This document shows positions 11,669 through 23,100 of a DNA stretch of 64,000 nt, in pieces. This stretch comes from Paramyrothecium sp. XJ0827. Lineage: Eukaryota > Ascomycota > Sordariomycetes > Hypocreales > Stachybotryaceae. The notes below the pieces were generated by a model. The model was not told the DNA's origin. It worked only from the letters and a program-made list of their open reading frames with translations, and ran no database searches. Positions within the stretch are counted from its first letter, which is position 1, and the number at the start of each line of letters is the position of its first letter. The stretch is taken from contig JAJFPB010000005.1 of assembly GCA_020881915.1 (NCBI GenBank), positions 3,038,001 to 3,102,000 on the forward strand. The letters are read 5' to 3'. Made by a program: the position numbers and the translations under genes.

Positions 11669-13329
11669 GGTGGAAGGAGCTTCAGGGGAGAATCGCGCCC
11701 AAGCTTTTGCAGTGTTTGTGGTTGAAAATACACGTGCAGAGTAGGGAAAAGACAAAAGAGATAGGATTGAGGTGTGAGACCTCTTGAGAAGCGGTTTGAA
11801 ACCTTGGAGAGGCAGGTTTCTTGACGACTGAACACTGGGAATGGGGTAGGAAGGGAAGAAGAGGAAGAGCGGAGAGAGAAAAGTCTCGAGGCTCAAGTGA
11901 CTTTATTCTAAGACGACGTCGAGCAGGTACCTCGTTTTGCTCTCTGAGCTTTGTGAGGGCGCGGGCGACGGGGTCCGATGATCGGAGAGGGTTCGCGGAC
12001 CGGATCGGCGGCGCCCTCGCAAAGTTCCCAGGCAAACCAGATCTGGCGGGGTAGGTCGAGCACAAAGCGCAAATGAGAGCAAGGGAAAATGGGCAGCAGA
12101 TCCCCACCGACGCCTGGCTGGTCGAGCTGCTCTCGTGCGGATTTGTTACAGGTGCCCTTCTCGAGCGAGACCGATTGCTAAATGGCGGGCGGGCATTGGC
12201 CTCCGCAGGGGACTTAATTGTGGGCGGCCGCAAGGTTGCCAGGTAAGGTATAGGTAGCCCTGCAGGGAGGCGACGCAAAATGCAATGCCGAGGATGGCCT
12301 TTTCCCCTGCGACTCCTTATCGGGGACAAGTGTCGCCTTTTAGGTTTCGGTGAATTCTCTCCCCATACGCCAACAAGTGAGGAGGGGATGAGGGGCCAAA
12401 GTGCGACGAAGCCTTCGGTTTACGATCGGCCATTGGTTTTCGAAGACCGCAATTGGTGGCAACCTGAGCGGAACACTCGACACGACATTCGCTTCCGACT
12501 CCCCTGATGACGTCGTCGGTACATCGACGCCAATCTGTCCGATTGTAGCCGCCGGCAGCCACCTCAACCCTACCGTCCACGCCCAGGGGCCGCCATCCTG
12601 CAAGATAGCATCATGTCCAGGAGCCTGTTTCAGCAGCTACAATTACATCTCGGTGTTTCCAAGTTGTCCGGACCAAGCAATTTTGTTCTTTTATCTTTTC
12701 CTATCTCAACCCTGAGAGGTCCCGGGTAGATACCCCAGACAAGCCCCCCTCGGACGCAGGATCGAGTTTAGCACCACCAAGCCTGCCAAACTATAGACTA
12801 TCCTATAGATTGATGCATGCTTTCAAATTGTAAACCATTGGTATTGTCTTATCGTTTCAGTCATTTAATGAATTCTATTAATACTGCTATTGGTTTGCGC
12901 ACCTTGCCTATCCCCTACAGTCCCTCATCTGTCGCATTGTTCAAGACCACCCACCTAGTGCTCTATACGCCAGACACTGACTGGCTTATCCTGTAAGCCG
13001 TCACTACTCCTTAACCGTTGAGCAAAAACAACAGGCACGCCCAAAAGAAACCAAGTGCTGTTCTGCAACATGCTCCAAAAAGGGTCGCCAGCCGTAAGAA
13101 CAACCCAACACTAGCTACGGCCACAGCCATGTGCCACGTGCTCAGCTTCTTGATCCACGACTCAAGCCGCGGATCAACCACAAAACCTGACTTGATCCAG
13201 TGCCAGAGAAGCAAACAAACGACGGGCTCGAGCTGCGCATGTGTTGTTCGAGCTGTTCCTAGTCCAAAACGATCTGCTACGACTCTGACGCTACCCCAAT
13301 TAAAGTGCCCGTTCTGGCCATCCCCCTTG
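11669..13329. other. Upstream region of LEU1, no supported gene
   Basis: This 1.7 kb separates LEU1 from the 3' end of the unknown gene on the same strand. It contains the 13-base symmetric CCG-N5-CGG site at 11974-11986, a GC-rich stretch around it, and a mildly AT-rich segment about 12785-12900. The small frames here overlap on both strands and look random. Confidence 0.6.
11974..11986. promoter_or_regulatory. Symmetric CCG-N5-CGG motif upstream of LEU1
   Basis: TCCGATGATCGGA is a perfect inverted repeat around one central base, 306 bases before the LEU1 ATG. CCG triplets in inverted order are the usual targets of Zn2Cys6 dimers. Yeast Leu3 prefers a CCG-N4-CGG spacing, so the bound factor cannot be named from the motif. 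Confidence 0.35.
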
Positions 13330-16172
13330 TCACGATCCGCAGAGCGACCGGGCTCTACTTCTGCGATGGCTTCTTCTTGGCGAGGATAGCTTCCTGGAGG
13401 TTGAACTAGCCGATACAGCTCGTCTCTTATGTTGCCCTGTCCTTCGCTTCGATGCCGATGGCTCTTCAGGCCGGTCTCGGCGATTGCCTCCCGTCTTACC
13501 CCTACTGGCCTTTGGGCTACCTCCGTAGAATCCTATTGGTGTCGGCTCCGACCATGACCTTCTTGGACGCACCCGCCTCTGGCTCTTGACCAGTGTGCTT
13601 GCCCCTCTTCCGAGTTGATGCCGACCGCTGCCCTTGAACTCGTCCTCATCAGGCGCTGGTCTTTGATCCTAACGTTTTCGACCGTTTGCGTGGGGAATCG
13701 TGGCGTCAACTCGTGCGTTCTGTGCCGTATCGCGCCTAGATGATGCACTGACGTAGTACCGGGTGGTAGAGCTTCTGCTCGGTGCCTTGACCTCGGCGAG
13801 ATATTCGGCCGCTGGTGGCTTTGGAAGTTCATGGAGCTGCTGATGGTATTCCTCAGATTGGGCAGATCGCGGGAAGCTGCTCTTGAAGGAGTCGTCCTCG
13901 GAAACGAGGTATGTGTTGACACTGGGTAAGATATGGACGTTTGGTGGGCGGAGCCAGTAGTGGTGGTGATGGGTATGGAGGCAGATGCCTCCCTGACTTC
14001 GTCGCACTTGTTGTGGATTTCTTGAATCACATTGTCCACCCACGCCACATCTTCGCCGACGTTTCTTTCCATGGCTAGTTTCGGCAATTCCAACCGGTTT
14101 AGTGCTGCTACACGACTTCGCAGAGTTGCCATGTCCTTCTCGATCTCCTTTCTGAAGTGAGTAGGGCCTCCGTTCCCACCCATCTGCTGCGCAACATTGT
14201 TGTATGGTGTCATGTGCCCGGCCTTGCACGCTTGGTCCAATGTGAACGAACATTTGTGCAGGGTCTTGAGCATTTGACAGCTTGCCAGGACAGCTTCTCC
14301 AATCTTCCTCCCCGGGTGCCTCTCCGCTAGACCCAAGCCTTTGTCTCTGCTCTTCGTCGAGACCGAACGTGGTGGGTGCACCTTGTACTGGTTTATTTGC
14401 CGTTTCACTTCTTCTGCGCTGGTGTCCGGCAACGGTTGAATGCCGTGATTCTTCCGCGTCCTCATGGAATCTGGCTCGACGTGGTGAGCCCCTGGCTCTG
14501 AGAGAACACCCTGGTTGACTTGTACGTCTAAGACGACCGATTGCCTTGGCGTTGTCTGGGAAGTCGGCGGGCTGGAGCTCGGGGGTGTGCTCGCCAGCGA
14601 CACGGCACTGCTTCCGCTGCTCTTCTCGGAGCAAATTGCCGTCCTGGCCCACTGGTCTAAAAAAGAAGTGTCTTCATTGTCGAAATCCGTGACCGTCTTA
14701 CACGTATCTTGATCGTTATCCATCGCCTCTGATCGCGGGCCAATGCCCGGAACAAACCCTATTGTACCAGCGCCTAAGGGGACTGGGCTTGACACGACTC
14801 TACGAGTGTTCTTGTCCTGGCCCAGACTGATCTTTGTTGTTAGGTCACTGCCCTTGCATGGGACATGTCCTGCAAAGCCCTTGGTATGATGTTCTTGTTC
14901 AGAACTATCATGGCACTGTGAACCGACAGGCATTTCTACCAAGCTTTGCCGATAAGGTGTCCGCACTACGGTACTAGATGAGCTGGAACGTCCTCCAGAC
15001 ACGGGTAACGTGCGTTCCACAGGTGGCGGCGCGTGCAAGCTGCGAGACACTTCTCGCTTTGGTCCCGCCATACGCTTAGGAGGCAATCCCGAAACGAGTG
15101 GTTGATGGATCGATTGCTTTCCTGAGCCAAATCTGTTAGTAGGAGCCGTGGTTGGATTGGAGAAGAAAGGGGATTATTCACTGGAAACGGGCGTTTTGCT
15201 TCCTTGAGACTGTGGAATGGGACTCAATGCAGGCTCTTGTGCCGAAGACCACTGCTTCGTGCGCCTCCGCCATCGTAAGCCTCGGTTTATCTTCCGGCTC
15301 AGGGACTCCTTTCGCGCTTTGCGTTGCTGGAACTTTTCTTCTTCCCTTTCCAGGATTGTTGCGCGTACCGCCATCTTGGTCTGGGCCTCTATGCGCTTGT
15401 AAGTAATCCTGGCATCCTCGAGTGTTTGCCTGATGGCTCTTAGTTTCTGCCGTGTTTCGACACTTGCCAGGCTCTTTTCACTGTTAGTTGGCGTAAGGAC
15501 ATCCAATTGACCCGTTTGGGGATTGATGCCTTGGACTCCAAGGTAATCGCCAAACGCTTTGAGTGTACTTCGTTCCCGACGGGATTTGCGCGACTCCATC
15601 ATTGCATTCGCCCTGGCTAGGTCGCGGCGCTGGGGAGACCCAGCTGCACCAACTGGCTCCGAGGGCTTCCCAAGTTGGCCTCTTGGTAGGGATATGCTAT
15701 GGCGCTCGTCAAGTCTTCGCTGGATATCGGAATCATCGTGAGGAAACCAGCTCCATTTCCGTAGAGTACCATTGTCTACATAAGTGTCCACCGTCGGTTG
15801 GGCAGAAGGTGGACCGACATCGGGTTTCGGTATCAGCGTAGCAAGGTCCTTGGCGGTATTCCAGCGGACTATATGGTCAGACGTTTCACGCTCACTGCGG
15901 CGGCCATGATAGCTTTCCGTAGCGTTGCGTCGCGGATGTGACCTTTTCGGACCGTCGATATCCTTCTGCTCCCAGAATCCGTGTGCGCGGCTCGTCCCTC
16001 CACGTTCCGGCCGACGGCTTGGGAAGACGAACCCCATCCAATCGTTGGCAGATTGAGGACGTCGAGTCCGAGTAGGGGCTGGTTTAGATTCTCGCCCAGA
16101 TTCTGGCGAGAGCGCGTGGATGGGAGACTGTGCCGGAAGGCTTGAGACCTTAGGTGGAAGGAAATATGTCAT
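13330..16172 (-). CDS. Unknown large, mostly disordered protein
   Basis: Best model: exons 16172-15182, 15121-14008, 13921-13753 and 13668-13330, giving about 870 residues. The first intron (15122-15181) is well supported by an ACTAAC branch and CTCAG acceptor. The last (13669-13752; GTCAGT to GTTAG) joins two open segments in the same frame and ends in the basic stretch RPRRSWSEPTPIGFYGG. The second intron is less sure: a frame change between about 13920 and 14010 is needed, but the donor GTGCGA is weak. The protein starts MTYFLPPKVS, is rich in Ser, Pro, Arg and Lys, and has a segment GDYLGVQGINPQTGQLDVLTP at about 230-250 followed by a charged helical part of about 80 residues. A second predicted helical part lies near 600-700. 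I recognise no domain and assign no function. It lies head-to-tail behind NUR1, 432 bases away. Confidence 0.68.
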
Positions 16173-16604
16173 GCTGGGACTAGTAGGTTGAAGATAAGTG
16201 TAGTGGTGGTTTCTCAAAGGACAGAAGCACGAGCAGCCTGCTCCAGGAACAAACAGATGGTCGACAACCCGGTGTAAAAGGGACCTCATGCAAAGCGAGA
16301 GAACCAGCCCGAGTTCAATTGCTTGCCACTGAGCAAGATTTCACGTGTCTTACAAAGCATATCTGCAACTTGAGGCAAGAGAGACTCTCGCACGCTTTTG
16401 GAATGGAAGGTAGCGAGACCCAGACAATCTCTTGAGAAGGTACTAAGGCTATGAGGACATGTACCACCACCATGTTGGAAGAGTAGCTGGAATCGAGCAA
16501 TCCTAGGTGTTGTTTTTCACTGCTCAAATATAATACACAAATATGTTGCTCATTGCACAACTCCAAGAACGCCGAAGATGCAACTCTGACTTTTCTTTAC
16601 CAAT
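16173..16604. other. Spacer between NUR1 and the unknown gene
   Basis: These 432 bases between two minus-strand genes should hold the NUR1 3' end and the promoter and leader of the unknown gene. No other gene is supported. Confidence 0.6.
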
Positions 16605-18087
16605 CTACCATCGCGACGGATATCTTTCTTGTTGGGCCGCCCTGTTCCTCATCAACTGACTACTGAGGGAACCAGCATTGCTCGTGCTAGTGCCAATGGA
16701 ATGTCTGGTTCCTAGGGGCTTCGTCGGGCTCATAGGACGACTCAAGTGCCTATTTTCGAAAGCCGCCATCTCACGAGAATTTCTTGGGGAGGGCTGCTGA
16801 GGAGAGTTGAGGTCACCGTAGCTCGTGGCCTTCTTCAACGGTGACTTGCTGTGAGAATAAACACCAAGGTGCCCGCCGATGCTCCCTTCTCCGACTGTCG
16901 AAGTACCTACACCTGGTGTGGCCGTTGTTGACGGCGAGTAACCGACTGGCAAGCTTTTGCGCATGGCTGAGCTCCTTGGGGCACTGAAGGGTGTAGAAGC
17001 CTCCATAGGACGAAAAGAGGGCGGCGGCGTAGACGTTGCCGTCCTGATGATGCTCTCGCGGCTGACTGAAGATGGCGCGAAGTCTTCTTGGTCCACGTAG
17101 TTTGAGTTGGGATGCGTGATGAAGGCGTGTCGAATGAGGGTCGTGGGCGTCCCGACCTGTACGAATGCGTGATTGTCCTTTAGTTGATGAGCAGAGACCT
17201 GAGTGCCTGCGTCCCGCACCACGGGGTGAAGGCGGGGATGGACGAATTTGGTATCGTATTCATGCATAACTTCCTTTTGAATGATGGCGTTGTCTTTTGC
17301 TTGCTGCGAGAAGCTTGATGACAAGAAAAGCATCTGAGCGGATAATACGGCCTGCATGACAAGTGTGTAAAACACCGTCACACTGGGTCGAGGGTCGAGT
17401 GGTGCCAACGGCAAAAACATCATGTACACCAACACGTGGCCGGGACTGAACAAGCAAAGGAGCTGCAATGACGCCGGCACAGGGTCCCATACGGAGAGCT
17501 CCCACACATCCCGAGCTTTATCTGGATGCGCCCGTGACTCGGCAGACTCTGGCGTTATCAAGTCTGTGATGAACCGCAAGGGCGAAGCTGACACAGGCGA
17601 GGATTCGAGCCTGACGCGACGGGCCGACGGGGTGGACGGTTGCACCTCCACATTGGCCTCGAAAAGCCTGTACTTTCGGGTTCGGGAGACGGCGTATACG
17701 GCATTCGCGCCGGACAGTGCTACTAAAGACCAAACAAGAGGGTAGACCTGGCGAAACGAGTCAGTCCATGTTCTGGTGATTGTAATAACAATGATGGAGT
17801 CCAAGATGAAGATATGAACGATGGCATTTGGCACTTACAAAGAACGACAACCACCCCGAGCCACGCTCATCGGCAAACACATCGTCATTGGATGATGACG
17901 CCGCACCAGAACTGCCGCGAGCAAGTAGGAAGACGAAATTGAATGCCAGCCCTGCGTATGTGCCGACCTCCTTTGCATCCAGGTCCCTCGTTTCGATTTC
18001 CTCAGATAGCCACAGCGAGAAATCCCTGGGATTCAGGCTAGAGGTGATGCGCTCCCACAACGGCTTCCGGCGCACGAGTCGAGGCAT
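16605..18087 (-). CDS. NUR1: Nuclear rim protein 1
   Basis: Two exons (18087-17839 and 17747-16605) encode 463 residues. Nur1 (DUF2418 family) is an inner nuclear membrane protein that, in yeast, works with Heh1/Src1 and cohibin to tether rDNA and silent chromatin to the nuclear envelope. The start MPRLVRRKPLWERI, then LNPRDFSLWLSEEIETRDLDAKE, is the family N-terminus. Hydrophobic segments lie at about 42-56, 78-102, 175-200 and 205-228. The intron (GTAAGT donor, phase 0) falls inside the second of these. After residue 250 the protein becomes Ser/Thr/Pro-rich and probably disordered, ending RAAQQERYPSRW. It diverges from VMA7, with 463 bases between start codons. Membrane topology is inferred from hydrophobicity by eye. 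Confidence 0.92.
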
Positions 18088-18550
18088 CTTGGACCGTCTG
18101 AAAAAGGATGCCTGGGCTGTCGGGCGGATGAATCCAGATCCAGGATGGCCAGCGTGTTTCCCACGGTCCGGTGGTGTTGAATGCGAAGGCAAACCCACCC
18201 TTTTCTTTGTTCAGAAAGCACTGATTTGTTTACGTCGACGAGTTTGCTTCCGCCGCTCGCTACTACGGGAACAAGGCGTTCAATGGGTCACGGTGTGCAG
18301 GCAGAGCAAGGTACCTGGGTAGATGTACTTCATTTTTCCAGGCACCTGCGCCCAAAGGCGAGGTACATGCAGGGGGGGGCTTTTGCTGCCCTTTGGCACT
18401 AATTGCGCGGGGCCCCTACAGCGTCAGATGGCCAGAGCTCCAGCGAGCGGCCTGTAACGTAATGGTGCGCAAGCGTCGTATCTCCAACCGACCTCACTCT
18501 AGACTAGACACATCAAAACCCAGCGAGTTCGGCCTTCGTTGATTGCAAAC
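18088..18550. promoter_or_regulatory. Shared intergenic promoter region of NUR1 and VMA7
   Basis: These 463 bases separate the two divergent start codons and must hold both promoters and leaders. I do not see a clear TATA box or a named factor site. Confidence 0.5.
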
Positions 18551-19103
18551 ATGGCCTCACAAGCTGACATGAAGGATCGCCAGTTCCTGGCCGTCATCGG
18601 CGACGAGGTAAGACCCCGTCATCCAACTGCTGGCGGGCAGCCGCTCTTCTGGCTTGGATTCTGACGTATGCTAGGATTCGGTAACGGGACTTCTCCTTGC
18701 GGGCATAGGAGTGAGTCGTTCCCACGTGGGTAGAAGGAGAGAGAGAAAGGCGGACGCTTACAGCTGCACATAGCACGTTTCGACCGGAGCCGATTCGCAG
18801 AAGAACTTTCTCGTCGTCGACAACAAGACGGAGAACGCGGCGATCGAGGCTGCCTTTACACAGTTCACTGAGGAGAGGAAAGACATCGGCATTGTTTTGA
18901 TTAACCAACATGTAGGTGTTGTTCCGGGGCTCCTAATTTTGACACTGCTGACGTCGTAGCAGGTTGCCGACAGAATCCGACACATCGTCGATACCTACAC
19001 GGCGGCTTTCCCTACAGTGCTGGAGATTCCCAGCAAGGACCATCCTTATGACCCTGAGAAGGACAGTGTACTAAGGCGAGTGCGCAGACTCTTTGGAGAG
19101 TAG
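18551..19103 (+). CDS. VMA7: V-type proton ATPase subunit F
   Basis: Four short exons (18551-18607, 18675-18710, 18774-18911, 18963-19103) encode 123 residues, the normal length. Subunit F sits in the central rotor stalk of the V1 sector and is needed for ATP-driven acidification of the vacuole and other organelles. The protein begins [20 protein letters not shown]. The family core is seen in [17 protein letters not shown] and [10 protein letters not shown], then [12 protein letters not shown] and [29 protein letters not shown]. All three introns are in phase 0, and exon 2 has only 36 bases. The gene converges with NPC2. Confidence 0.95.
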
Positions 19104-19462
19104 GCGTGGCGGGGGTTCAGGATGTACTAGGTCTACTGCAGTGTTACGGGCGAGTCCTGGGTGGATGATTGGTTCGACTTTATACAATAGACATGAATGC
19201 AGGTCTCACAGGCGCGGGCGCGATTGTCCTAAACAGAAAACCATGATGCTTGTACGTAGAATCTACTAATGCTTGTTGCTGCACATTAAACGGCCTCGTT
19301 GGAGCCCCTAATCAACGCATTATGTGCTTGCCAAATAAATTGCCATGTCGCCGCCTGATAGAAAGTAAAACACACGAATGTCCAACCAATCCAGCGTTGT
19401 GATAGTCTGATAGCCGCAAAACCGGGAGTTCATGCCATTCCGGGCCTTTCGTTTCGTTCAAA
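19104..19462. other. Convergent 3' spacer between VMA7 and NPC2
   Basis: These 359 bases between two stop codons should hold both 3' untranslated regions. I see no gene or clear element. Confidence 0.6.
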
Positions 19463-20113
19463 TTAGAGCTCGTTACTGAAGAAACCGCTCCTGGAGAACT
19501 GGACGGTAGCGGTGAGGCAGGTGATCTGAATGTCGTCCTCGGTGTAGACGTCCGCGAGCACGGTGTACTTGCCCTATCCAATGTGTTAGCATGGGCTGAA
19601 TACCGCAGAGACCAGAAGGGGAAACGCACAGGAGGGATCTCCTTGGGCAAGTCGACAGTCTTGGTGATGCTCAGCTTTCCAGCCTCGACAGGGCACTCCA
19701 GGTCGACATTGCCAATCTGCTCGCAAAGATCCGCCTTGGTGCTGATCAAGCGAATGAGACCGTACTTGACGGTAAGCAGAACATATGAGCCCTTCTCGAT
19801 AGGGGCCTTGACGGTACCAGTTGCCTCGATGACCAGTTCTTGGCCACTGTTTGCCTTCACGTTAGTCGAGGGTCACTCGCTTTATCAGAATAAGGGAGCC
19901 GTACGCCTTGGGAGGGTTGGGAGAAAGGTCGACTTTCTCAATGGTAACGAGGTCCTTGCCGTGGTCTCCAGGGCAGAGCTCCAGGGGAGAGTCTCCGGGG
20001 ATCTTGTTGTCATCGTTAATAGCGAGGTCGGGGGCGTTGCCGTTGAAGACGCTTAGCGCGGCTGCCGGCGCCAGGCAGGCCGTGAGGCAGGCGGCGACCG
20101 TAGAAAAACGCAT
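19463..20113 (-). CDS. NPC2: NPC2-like phosphatidylglycerol/phosphatidylinositol transfer protein
   Basis: Three exons (20113-19905, 19846-19630, 19573-19463) encode 178 residues. The family is the ML/NPC2 lipid-binding fold; in fungi these secretory or vacuolar proteins move sterols or anionic phospholipids between membranes. Residues 1-20 (MRFSTVAACLTACLAPAAAL) form a clear signal peptide. The mature part has CPGDHGKDLVTIEKVDLSPNPPK, then GQELVIEATGTV, the cysteine pair in LCEQIGNVDLECPVEAG, and the final block GKYTVLADVYTEDDIQITCLTATV. Removing both introns (GTACGG and GTGCGT donors) joins NPPKA to GQE and PKEIPP to GKY, as in relatives. It probably acts in the vacuole lumen with an NPC1-type partner, which lies outside this window. 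Confidence 0.94.
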
Positions 20114-23100
20114 CGCAAAGGCGTCTACGAAGCGTTTTTAGATGTTGGGTCGATGTGGTGGTGGAAGGAGGTTGTCGTGAAATTAGCGACGATGTTGAAC
20201 GAAGCGAGGTAGTCTAGGTCTGCGGTGCCGCAGATAAGAACGCCATGGTTGGTGGCTTGGTCGCCATTGAGGATGCGTCATGAGACCTCCGCCCCGCTGC
20301 TGATTGGCCAAGGCATTGCCGACTGTGGCGGGAAAAACAGTTATTGCATCACCGACTTTCCAGGCACCGCACTGCGCAGCCGCCTGGCCTAGGCCTCTCG
20401 CCTGAACCTTGATCTGATCCATGAGACGATGGCTCCCTCTCTCTGTATCTGACCTGGAGTGTGTCAAATCATTCCCTGCAGGATGAAACAAGCCAAAGAA
20501 GGCGGTTTCCGACAATTGCTAGGCAGGATGTTCATGACACTTCAAAGCCTCTGCTCCTTTCCTCAGGGCGACAACAAAATGTGTGATACTTTCGCACCGC
20601 ATAGCAAGACTCCCAACAGCTTCCGTTCCGAGGCGGCTTGATGAGTATACTTCAGATGGATGTTGGGGATCAGGGCAATCCGTATCGTGCAGACATGAAG
20701 TTGGAATCTCTATACGGAGAGGCACTTCAATACTCCGCATTCTGCGGACAGCAGAACGCGTAGCCGTTGCGTTGCGACCGGGTTACTACCACAGAAAGTA
20801 CCCTCAGCAACATGCGCGATCTCGACGGAGCTGCAATAAAGAAACTGTGGAGTCTCAACGAACCGTCCCCACCAAGTCGCCAGGTTAAACCCATGCAGCG
20901 TTGCAAACCACATTGGGCCACGCTAAACAGGGCTGGACCTGTGTTGTGATGCTGTTCGCGTATCAACAGAGGCTACAGACGAGACCCAGCCTACGAAGAT
21001 GCCGCTCACCGTGGTCGAGAAACCTGTTCACGATTTAGGATCACCTGCTCCATGACAGGTCGGCCAAAGCCGCCTCGAATTCACAATACCCATGAGAATA
21101 GCTGTGTATGGTAATTCAGGGTCCAAAGGTTTCTCTGACAGGCGACGGCGAATGAAAAGGCCTGGCTCGAATCGGACGTGTGGGTTGCTGTATCGAGCGC
21201 CATGGGTGCTCTGTAAAAAGAAATTGACTTGTACCCTCTCGGCACGATGACAGGCCTGTCAGAGTGTCCCCAAATTAGCCTGCTTGTGCTCAGACTGCAA
21301 GGCACGGGCTGAAGGTGCTCCTAGCCAAAGGGGGCGCCCCTTGGCAAAAGATACAAGTGCAGTGTTAGTACGGATACATGTGCCCTGCTCGTCTTCGGCC
21401 TGTGCCAATTTGCTGCACAGAAGCAAATCGTACCGCAAGGGCGCAGCAGCAGGCCTGCGCCGGCCGTGATTGGCCCGCGGCGGCATTGGCTTTGGTGGCT
21501 GGGTCTGACTGCTACAGCCCATGGAACGCAGTTTCGCAACAGGAGTGCATGGGCCAATCGCAGCTTGTGATAACGCAGGGATACTAAAGATTGAGTCAGA
21601 CGGACGCGTTACATTGGCCCAAGGATCGGCCCCGACCTAACATCTGGCTCTCCCTTTTTTTGTTTCTGGTCCCCCACCCACGATGCACCGTGCCAAAGTC
21701 TGAGGCAGGCCGTCCTTCGCTAACGGCACTTACGCGGTAACCAGATGCACGGTTTGTGGTTGGTTGCTCGCATGCATCTGTGGTAGGACACTTGTCAACC
21801 TAAAACCAAGATGCTTCCATCTTGGGCTCGACTGATCGACATTGCCTTTCCCGTCTATGCCATGGACGCCCTTCCATCTTCCTCGGCCAGGCTACACTCG
21901 GGCAAACAGCGGGAGGCTTGCACAGGAGGCGATTGGGTTGATTAGCGATTGACTTGTCTCGCAACGGGCCTCTTCGGTGTACCACCCGGCGAGTCCACGA
22001 ACAAAATGCCTCCCCGACTCGCATCATCGTATGCGCTTTTAATCCGGGAATCACGATAGTCACCGTCGTTGGTGGCTCCTCAAGGACAAGAGATTCGCGA
22101 GCCGTCGCTGCCTGCCTTGCCTCACCTCACTTGAGGGCATGGTAGGTATGCGTATGTTACGCGGCACCGTGCATCCATCGACATGCTATGCTAGCACGCA
22201 CTGGAGCGGCGATCCAATAGGCATTGTGATTCGGCGGTGGCGCCACTCCTGCGCTTTTCCCCTCTCCTTGTCACCTGCCGGTGCAGTTTCTGGCCACCCC
22301 CCAGCCTAGGCATCGATGACCTGTGTCGCAATAGCGTCTCATCGTCATCCACCATGCTTGTTGAAAATCTGTAGCAAGCCCTCTGGCAACCCGTTCTTGC
22401 TCCCGTTTCCCCCCCAAGCTTCCTGCTTGGAGCCAGCTCTTAGTGCGTCTCGTTTGGATCAACCGCCCTCCTACTCTGCCTCTGCTGGCTTTCACTCATT
22501 CCTCTGTCCGTCCTCTGCGGCCATTTCTACACTGCCATATACTACTCCCCGCCGGCGTTTCGAGCAACAAGCCCTCCCGCGCCTTATGGAGATCATATTG
22601 TGCGAGCCTGCCCCCTGCGGTCCTTTCCCCTCCAGCTTGTGTTTCTCTCCGTCACTTTCTCCTGCTGCCGCAATTTCTCTGCCCAGCATGAGCATGGCCC
22701 CCCCCTCCATCATCAGAGGCCGGCTCGCTCGCGGCTCACCTGCAGCCGGCGGTGCAGCCTGAGGCGTCGAGGCAACCATGGCCCATGCGCTAAGAAATCC
22801 CCAATCCACCGCCATTCAACGTTGGGTTTAGCGCCAATGTCCTCTTTTCTCTCACATTGCTGCATTTTGCAGCGCGCCGCCCAGGCCTAGCCCACTTTGC
22901 CCGTCGCAGCGACCTCTTCTGCCTCCCTCACCCTCTCTCTCACACTCAACCCGTGCTGAGGGACGAGGGGTGGGCTGTCCTGTCGTCCCCCAAAACACAG
23001 GGTACTTCGGCCTGGTACGTACCTCCTCGTACCTCCCAGACCGTCCCCCCGTGGCCTCCCATCCACAGGTACCTGCGGCTACCTTGCCATCGCTCTCGGT

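Noticed and set aside
12000..12008. CCGGATCGG as a Leu3 binding site for LEU1
   Set aside because: Spacing between CCG and CGG is three bases, while Leu3 needs four.
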